From: Leptolyngbya sp. DLM2.Bin27
GTDB taxonomy: Bacteria > Cyanobacteriota > Cyanobacteriia > Phormidesmidales > Phormidesmidaceae
Direction of reading: 5' to 3'
Assembly: GCA_007694115.1 (NCBI GenBank)
Contig: RECJ01000115.1
Location: 1 to 64,000 of the forward strand
Length of the DNA stretch: 64,000 nucleotides
A program made the translations under genes and the position numbers. Shown here piece by piece: positions 58,053-64,000 of the stretch; the stretch's first letter is position 1, and each line of letters begins with the position of its first letter. Below the pieces are notes generated by a model. That model saw only the letters and a program-made list of their open reading frames with translations, had not been told where the DNA came from and made no database searches.

Positions 58053-59027
58053 TTGATTCACGCTACTCTGCATCAGCTGAAAGTTTTTGAAGCCACGGCT
58101 CGCCACGGCAGCTTTACCCGCGCCGCTGAGGAACTCTACCTCACCCAGCCTACGGTGTCGATTCAGGTAAAACAGCTGACCAAGGCGGTGGGGTTGCCCC
58201 TGTTTGAGCAGATCGGCAAGCGCCTCTACCTCACCCAGGCGGGGCAAAAGCTGCTCGAAACCTGCCAGGAGATCTTCAACGGTCTCGACCAGTTTGAGAT
58301 GGCGGTGTCTGATCTCAAAGGGCTAAAGCAGGGCCAGCTGCGCTTGGCGGTGATCACCACGGCCAAATACTTCGTCCCCCGGCTGCTGGGGCCATTTTGC
58401 CAGCGCTTCCCCGGCATTGATATTTCGCTCAAGGTGACCAACCACCAGCAGATTCAAGAGCGCATGGCCAACAACGACGATGATCTTTACATCATCAGTA
58501 CGCCCCCCGACCAGCCCGACTTAAAGATTTATCCCTTTCTCGAAAACCCGCTGGTGGTGCTGGGGCCGCAGGATCACCCCCTGGTGGGCAAGGCGCGAGC
58601 GCCGATTCAAGCCCTAGACGGTGAGCAGTTCATCATGCGCGAGCCGGGTTCGGGCACCCGCCATGCCGTACAAAAGCTATTTGCCGAGCACAGCGTCGAT
58701 GTCAAGGTGCGGCTAGAACTGGGCAGTAACGAGGCCATCAAGCAGGCGATCGCAGGCGGTCTCGGCATCTCGGTGCTGTCGCTGCACACGATTATCTCGG
58801 AGGGCACCAGGGGCGAGTTTGCCATTCTCGATGTTGACCATTTCCCCATCGATCGCCGCTGGTATGTGGCCCACCTGGCGGGCAAGCAGCTCTCAGTGGT
58901 GTCGCAAACATTTTTGAACTACCTGCTAGAAGAGAGCCACGCGATGGTCGATAGCCTGCTGCCGGGGATTAACCGGGCACCGGCTGTGATCGATACCAAG
59001 GCTACAGAGCTACTGACGAAGGCCTAG
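58053..59027 (+). CDS. LysR family transcriptional regulator (CmpR/RbcR-like)
   Basis: TLHQLKVFEATARHGSFTRAAEELYLTQPTVSIQVKQLTKAVGLPLFEQIGKRLYLTQAGQKLL; TTG start. Confidence 0.9.
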   Translation: MIHATLHQLKVFEATARHGSFTRAAEELYLTQPTVSIQVKQLTKAVGLPLFEQIGKRLYLTQAGQKLLETCQEIFNGLDQFEMAVSDLKGLKQGQLRLAVITTAKYFVPRLLGPFCQRFPGIDISLKVTNHQQIQERMANNDDDLYIISTPPDQPDLKIYPFLENPLVVLGPQDHPLVGKARAPIQALDGEQFIMREPGSGTRHAVQKLFAEHSVDVKVRLELGSNEAIKQAIAGGLGISVLSLHTIISEGTRGEFAILDVDHFPIDRRWYVAHLAGKQLSVVSQTFLNYLLEESHAMVDSLLPGINRAPAVIDTKATELLTKA

Positions 59028-59675
59028 CCCAGGCAGGGACTGTGGTTTCTGCTTTAACCGCCGCTGGGGCTGGGCGTAGTGCTCTAGGGCCAGCAGCAGG
59101 CCATTAATGACTAGGGCTAAACCCGCCACCGCAATCGAACCCGCCACGATCTTGTCGTAGCGGTTGGTTTGAATGCCGTCGAACAGCAGCTTGCCCAGCC
59201 CCCCCGCGTTAAACTTGGCTCCGATTGTAGCGATCGCAATCGCTACAATCGCCGCAATTCTCACCCCGGCCAAAAACACGGGCAGCACCAGGGGCACCTG
59301 CACCCGCCACCACCGCTGGGCTACGCTCATACCCATCCCCCGCGCCGCCTCTAGCACGGCGGGGTTAATGCCCGCCAGGCCCACGGTCAGATTGCGCACC
59401 AAAATCACCTGGGTGTAGAGCACCATCGCCACAATCACCGACGTAGCGTTGAGGCCAAACAGCGGCACCAAAAAGATAATCAGCGCCAGGCTAGGGATCG
59501 TGTAGAGCACCCCCAGGCTGCCCAGCACAGGAATAGTCAGCCAGCGCAGGCGGGTGACTAGCAGGGCAAGGGGAACCGAGAGGGCGATCGCAATCGCCAG
59601 GGCAATGCTGGTCATGCGCAGGTGTTGCAGCAGCAGGGTGATCACATCGCCGGGGTTGTTAATCAGATAGCTCAT
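59010..59675 (-). CDS. ABC transporter permease, glycine betaine/proline type (OpuB-like)
   Basis: VLYTIPSLALIIFLVPLFGLN...VLEAARGMGMSVAQRWWRVQVPLVLPVFLAGVRIAAIVAIAIATIGAKFNAGGLG. Confidence 0.92.
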   Translation of the reverse strand: MSYLINNPGDVITLLLQHLRMTSIALAIAIALSVPLALLVTRLRWLTIPVLGSLGVLYTIPSLALIIFLVPLFGLNATSVIVAMVLYTQVILVRNLTVGLAGINPAVLEAARGMGMSVAQRWWRVQVPLVLPVFLAGVRIAAIVAIAIATIGAKFNAGGLGKLLFDGIQTNRYDKIVAGSIAVAGLALVINGLLLALEHYAQPQRRLKQKPQSLPGLGLRQ

Positions 59676-60664
59676 CGTCGGGTTCCCCCTGATCTTGATC
59701 CTGCCCCTGGCCCCGCCACCGCCGACTCGCGAATATGTTCGAGGGTGAGCAACCCCACCGGGTTGCCCCCTTCTAGCACCGTCAGAGCGGGTGCCCCCGT
59801 CTTCAGCATCAGCGATAGGGCATCGCGCAGGCTGTCTAAATGGGAGAGGGTAGGGTTGTGGCCATCGCTGTAGGTAGGCGGCAGCGCCATCATCGCCGCG
59901 CCCACCCGCAGCAGGCCCAGCTGGCGCACCATATCGTCGGCCCCTAACAGGGTATGCACAAACTCATCGGCGGGCTGGGTGAGCAGGTTAAAGGGGGTAT
60001 CAAACTGCACCACCTCGCCCAGGCGCATGATCAAAATGCGATCGGCCAGGCGCAGCGCCTCTTCCACATCGTGGGAGACAAACAAAATAGTTTTTTTCAG
60101 CTGCCCCTGAAGGCGCAAAATTTCGTCCTGCAACGCCGTGCGGGTGATCGCGTCAATGGCCCCAAAGGGCTCATCCATCAGCATAATGCCGGGGTTGCCC
60201 GCTAGCGCCCGGGCAATGCCCACCCGCTGCTGCTGCCCGCCCGAAAGCTGAGCGGGGTAGCGATCGCGAAACTCCCCCGGCGGCAGCTTCACCAACTCCA
60301 GCAGCTGATCGATGCGCGCCTGAATCTGAGACGTGCCCCAGCCCAGCAGCTTGGGCACCACGGCGACATTGCTCGCCACCGTCATGTGGGGAAACAGCCC
60401 CGACTGCTGAATCACATAGCCAATCTGCTGCCGCAGCTGCGTTGCCTTGATCTTGCGAATGTTGACCCCGTCGAGAAAAATATTGCCGCCGGTGGGTTCG
60501 TAGAGGCGGTTGACCATCTTCAGCAGCGTGGTTTTGCCACAGCCCGACGGCCCCAAAATCACCACAATTTCGCCCGCATTGACCTGGCAGGTGACCCGGT
60601 TCACCGCCGGGTTCCCCCCCCCGGCAAACCGCAGCGAAACATCGTCAAACTGAATGGTGCCCAT
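59672..60664 (-). CDS. ABC transporter ATP-binding protein, glycine betaine/proline type
   Basis: LGPSGCGKTTLLKMVNRLYEPTGGNIFLDG; LSGGQQQRVGIARALAGNPGIMLMDEPFGAIDAITR; C-terminal CBS-like segment. Confidence 0.94.
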   Translation of the reverse strand: MGTIQFDDVSLRFAGGGNPAVNRVTCQVNAGEIVVILGPSGCGKTTLLKMVNRLYEPTGGNIFLDGVNIRKIKATQLRQQIGYVIQQSGLFPHMTVASNVAVVPKLLGWGTSQIQARIDQLLELVKLPPGEFRDRYPAQLSGGQQQRVGIARALAGNPGIMLMDEPFGAIDAITRTALQDEILRLQGQLKKTILFVSHDVEEALRLADRILIMRLGEVVQFDTPFNLLTQPADEFVHTLLGADDMVRQLGLLRVGAAMMALPPTYSDGHNPTLSHLDSLRDALSLMLKTGAPALTVLEGGNPVGLLTLEHIRESAVAGPGAGSRSGGTRR

Positions 60665-60694
60665 AGGAGATGTTGGGGGTCAGAAGGTGAAAAG

Positions 60695-60775
60695 TACGCG
60701 GTGTTGGTATCGGGTGTTAGGTGTCGGGTGTTAGGTAGTGGGGATTAGGCCCGATACCCGATACCCCTATCCTTT
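60695..60775. repeat. Degenerate heptanucleotide repeat tract
   Basis: cggtgttggtatcgggtgttaggtgtcgggtgttaggtagtggggattaggcccgatacccgatacccc. Confidence 0.75.
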
Positions 60776-60785
60776 CCCGTGAGGT

Positions 60786-61691
60786 CTATTCAGCCATCAG
60801 ACCCGCATTGACCAAAAATTCGCGAGCCACATCGGCGGGTTCGCGCTGGTTGCCGCTGACCTCATAGTTCAGCTCGCGCATCACCTCGTCATTGAGCAAC
60901 GGCGACAGTTGATTGAGGGCGTCGGCAATGCCGGGATTGGCGTCAAGCGCTGCCTGGCGAACAACCGGCGCAATCTGGTAGGGCGGAAACAGGTTCTTGT
61001 CGTCTTCAAGCACCACCAGATTAAAGGCATTGATCTCGCCATCGGTGCCAAAGGCCACCGCTACGTCGGCCTCGCCATCAACGAGCCCCCGGTAGCGCAG
61101 CCCCGCATCCACCGCTTTATAGCTGGCCAGCGAGAAATCGCCGTAGGCGGCTTTTAGCCCCGGCAGGCCGTCTTCGCGTACCTCAAACTCGGGCGGGCCG
61201 ATTAAGGTCAGGCTGCTGGCCTGGGCCACAAAGTCAGAAATCGTGCTGATGCCCAGGGCGTTGGCCTGGGCTTCGGTCATGGCCAACGCCTGGGTGTTGT
61301 TCATGGGCGAGGGGTCGAGCCACACCAGGCCAAAGCGCTCCTGATATTCTCGCTGCACGGTGTCAAAGACCTCCTGCTGGTCGCTGCTGGCGGGCAGGTT
61401 GAGCACCGTCAGCAGGGCGGTGCCGGTGTACTCAGGGTAGAGATCGATCTCGCCGCTCTCGATCGCCGCCTGGGCCACGGGGGTACCGCCCAGGTTCAGC
61501 TTGCGCTCGACGGTAAAGCCGTTTTCTTCGAGCACCAGGGCATACATTTCGCCGATGATCAGCTGCTCGGTAAAGTCTTTAGAGCCGACTCTCACCGTAT
61601 CGGCACCGCCGCCGCCGCCGCAGGCCACTGCCACTAGGGCCGCCGCTACCCCTAGGCAGGCTCGGTTAAACCACCGTCGAGATAAAATCAT
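60786..61691 (-). CDS. Glycine betaine/choline-type ABC substrate-binding lipoprotein
   Basis: VRVGSKDFTEQLIIGEMYALVLEENGFTVERKLNLGGTPVAQAAIESGEIDLYPEYTGTAL. Confidence 0.95.
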   Translation of the reverse strand: MILSRRWFNRACLGVAAALVAVACGGGGGADTVRVGSKDFTEQLIIGEMYALVLEENGFTVERKLNLGGTPVAQAAIESGEIDLYPEYTGTALLTVLNLPASSDQQEVFDTVQREYQERFGLVWLDPSPMNNTQALAMTEAQANALGISTISDFVAQASSLTLIGPPEFEVREDGLPGLKAAYGDFSLASYKAVDAGLRYRGLVDGEADVAVAFGTDGEINAFNLVVLEDDKNLFPPYQIAPVVRQAALDANPGIADALNQLSPLLNDEVMRELNYEVSGNQREPADVAREFLVNAGLMAE

Positions 61692-61826
61692 AGATATTTA
61701 TTCAACCCAGAAACTCACAGGGTAAATTGCGCTGGCCTCAAAAGCTTAATTCATGCTGGCAAGCCAATCGTTCCCCTGAGAATATCACAGGATTTTTGGC
61801 TAGGAGCCTGAACCATGGGTAGGTTA

Positions 61827-63752
61827 TTAAAACGGAAACACCCTCGGCGCAATTAGCACCGTCAGCCCCCAGAACATCAGGTTAAAGGGAATGCCCACCC
61901 GCATGAAGTCGGTGAACTTGTAGCCCCCCGGCCCGTAGACCATCAGGTTGGTCTGGTAGCCGATGGGGGTGCTAAAGCTGGCCGAAGCGCCAATCATGAT
62001 CGCCACCGCAAAGGGCATAAAGCTCACCCCCAGGCTCTGGGCGAGGGAGAGGGCGATGGGAAACACCACCGCCGCCGCCGCGTTGTTGGTGATCACCTCG
62101 GTCAGCAGGCTGGTGATGGCGTAGATCGCCGCCAGGGCCACCCAGGGGTTGCTGCCCGCCACCCCCAGCACCGCCCCCGAAAAGGCTGTCGCCGCCCCGG
62201 TCACCTCCAGGGCTTTGCCCAGGGCAAGGGCCGCCGCCACCACCAAAATCACCGACCAGTCAATGGCCCGAAACCCCTGCTGAAACGAGCAGCACCCGGT
62301 CACGATCATCAGCACCGCCGCCAGGGAGGCCGCGTGGAGCATATCCATCCAGCCAAAGGTGGCGAGAACCACCATCACCAGCAAAATGCCGAAGGCGATC
62401 GCCGCTTTGTCGTGGCGCAGCGGGTCGGAGTTGGGCACCGGGCTGATCAGGTAAAAGTCGCGGGAGGCGCGGCGCTCTTCTAAAAACGAGGGGTTGGCCT
62501 CTAGCAGCAGGGTGTCGCCGGGGCGCAGGCGAATGTCGCCAATCTTGCCGGGCAGGCGCTCGCCGTTGCGGCCCACCGCCAGCACCACCGCCCCGTAGCG
62601 GCTGCGAAACTGGCCCTGGCGAATGGTTACCCCCACCAGGGGGCAGGTGTTGGAAACCACCGCTTCGAGCAGCGATCGCTCGGAGCGGGGTAGGTCCAGC
62701 TTAAACACTTGGTCGGTGGCGGGCTTGAGCCCCCGAATCTGGTTCAAGTCGACAATTGAATCGACCATGCCGACAAACACCAGCTGGTCGCGATCGCGCA
62801 GCACCTCCTGGGGCGTCACCACCGTCAGCAGTTGGTCTCCCCGCTGAATTTCGGTCAAAAATAGGCCCGGCAGGTGGCGCAGCCCAGCCTGCTCGACGGT
62901 TTTACCCGCCAGGGGGCTGCCGTCTGCCACCACCATTTCTACGGTGTACTCGCGGGGGTCGTCGGTTTCGGTGATGGCGGGCTTGCGGGTGGGCAGCAGC
63001 CACCGCTGGGCCAAAATCAGCATCAGAGAACCGGCAACGGCGCAGGGCACCCCCACCGGCACCAGGTCAAACATCCGCAGCCCCGGCAGGTCGGTTTCGG
63101 CGATCAGCAGCCCATTCACCACCAGGTTGGTGCTGGTGCCAATCAGCGTACACATGCCCCCCATAATCGCCGCATAGCTGAGGGGAATCATCAGTTTCGA
63201 GGGGCTAATGCGGAGCTTGCGGCACCAGTCGCCCACCGCCGGAATGAACATCGCCACAATCGGAGTGTTGTTCAAAAAGGCGCTCAGACCTACCACCGGC
63301 ACAATCAACCGAATCAAGGCCTGGGTTTGCCCCTGGGGCAGCCCCAGCACCGTGCGCGACACGATATCTAGCCCGCCGGTCTGCTGCAAGCCCGCCACCA
63401 CAATGTAGAGCACCGCCACGGTGATCATACCGGGGTTGCTAAACCCCGCCAGGGCCGTGGCCGTATCGAGCACACCGCTGAGCATCAGCACCGCCAGCGC
63501 CCCCAAAAAAATCGCCTCTGCCGCCAGGCTAGTGAGGGCATTGAGCAGAAACGCGGCTAGGGTGACGGCGATCGCCAGCCAGCCCTGCCAGCTCAACGTG
63601 CCGATCGAGAGGGCCGCCACCAAAGCCGCACCCAGGGCGATCGCCCCCACAGCGGCCAGGCCACTCCCCCTTCGACTAAGTTTATTTTGAGCAGGAGGCA
63701 GCGCCAACCCAGTTCCAGACTGGGCCTGCTTTGCAAACTGATTGTTTTCCAT
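61827..63752 (-). CDS. SLC13 family permease with TrkA-C (RCK_C) domains
   Basis: Two transport halves flanking TrkA-C-like domains (EYTVEMVVADGSPLAGKTVEQAGLRHLPGLFLTEIQRGDQLL); AFLNNTPIVAMFIP; start at MENNQFAKQ or upstream at 63830. Confidence 0.93.
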   Translation of the reverse strand: MENNQFAKQAQSGTGLALPPAQNKLSRRGSGLAAVGAIALGAALVAALSIGTLSWQGWLAIAVTLAAFLLNALTSLAAEAIFLGALAVLMLSGVLDTATALAGFSNPGMITVAVLYIVVAGLQQTGGLDIVSRTVLGLPQGQTQALIRLIVPVVGLSAFLNNTPIVAMFIPAVGDWCRKLRISPSKLMIPLSYAAIMGGMCTLIGTSTNLVVNGLLIAETDLPGLRMFDLVPVGVPCAVAGSLMLILAQRWLLPTRKPAITETDDPREYTVEMVVADGSPLAGKTVEQAGLRHLPGLFLTEIQRGDQLLTVVTPQEVLRDRDQLVFVGMVDSIVDLNQIRGLKPATDQVFKLDLPRSERSLLEAVVSNTCPLVGVTIRQGQFRSRYGAVVLAVGRNGERLPGKIGDIRLRPGDTLLLEANPSFLEERRASRDFYLISPVPNSDPLRHDKAAIAFGILLVMVVLATFGWMDMLHAASLAAVLMIVTGCCSFQQGFRAIDWSVILVVAAALALGKALEVTGAATAFSGAVLGVAGSNPWVALAAIYAITSLLTEVITNNAAAAVVFPIALSLAQSLGVSFMPFAVAIMIGASASFSTPIGYQTNLMVYGPGGYKFTDFMRVGIPFNLMFWGLTVLIAPRVFPF

Positions 63753-63822
63753 TTCAGGGGTATTCAGGGTCAGGGGTATTGAGGGTGTATCTCGATTGAA
63801 CTCGGCCTCCGCCCAGCTTAAG

Positions 63823-64000
63823 TTATGCAATTATGCCTGAGAGGGCATCCCAAAATACCTGAGCAGGCATTTTTCCTAGGGCCAGCCCTAGGGTAGCTAG
63901 GGTAGCTAAGCCAACGCTGTCGCCCTCGATTTTAAGGCGAAAGTTGTCGGCGGCGACCTTCCAGTTGTGGCCGTACTGCAACCCCCAGGGGAGAGGCTGC
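63823..64000 (-). CDS. C-terminal fragment of an unidentified protein (runs off the window)
   Basis: Open reading ...QPLPWGLQYGHNWKVAADNFRLKIEGDSVGLATLATLGLALGKMPAQVFWDALSGIIA followed by TAA. Confidence 0.55.
   Translation of the reverse strand, partial: QPLPWGLQYGHNWKVAADNFRLKIEGDSVGLATLATLGLALGKMPAQVFWDALSGIIA

Noticed and set aside
1-64000. tRNA or rRNA genes
   Set aside because: I looked through intergenic regions by eye and saw no convincing cloverleaf or rRNA sequence; tRNAscan-SE and Infernal would be needed to exclude them.

Overview
This is a 64 kb chromosomal window from a GC-rich filamentous-type cyanobacterium. The assignment rests on abundant HIP1 octamers (GCGATCGC) and on ntcA, a CcaA-type carbonic anhydrase, a CP12-like protein, DUF3155, DUF3493 and DUF3084. 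Most of it is ordinary core and housekeeping content: ribE, map, ntcA, thrC with a MoaD/ThiS gene, ftsH, sdhB-like, mobA, mtnA, fabI, hisA, trpB, rnd-like, and an opuB-type osmolyte ABC transporter. I found no rRNA, convincing tRNA, CRISPR array, prophage or intact transposase. The most interesting items are: (1) a CP12-like protein with no cysteines; (2) a polyamine-type ABC cluster with two paralogous substrate-binding proteins and an embedded flavin-reductase gene, divergent from a hydantoin/Asp-Glu racemase; (3) a ~105-bp nested-palindrome MITE-like family (terminal ATACGAAATCC), with a copy ending at the mobA stop codon and a core palindrome in frame inside a glycosyltransferase gene; (4) a 143-bp four-hairpin repeat present twice; (5) degenerate heptamer repeat tracts after several genes; (6) an IS200/IS605-type right-end remnant; (7) an AT-rich putative nuclease gene of foreign composition. 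All calls come from reading the sequence and the supplied ORF translations. No database search was run.
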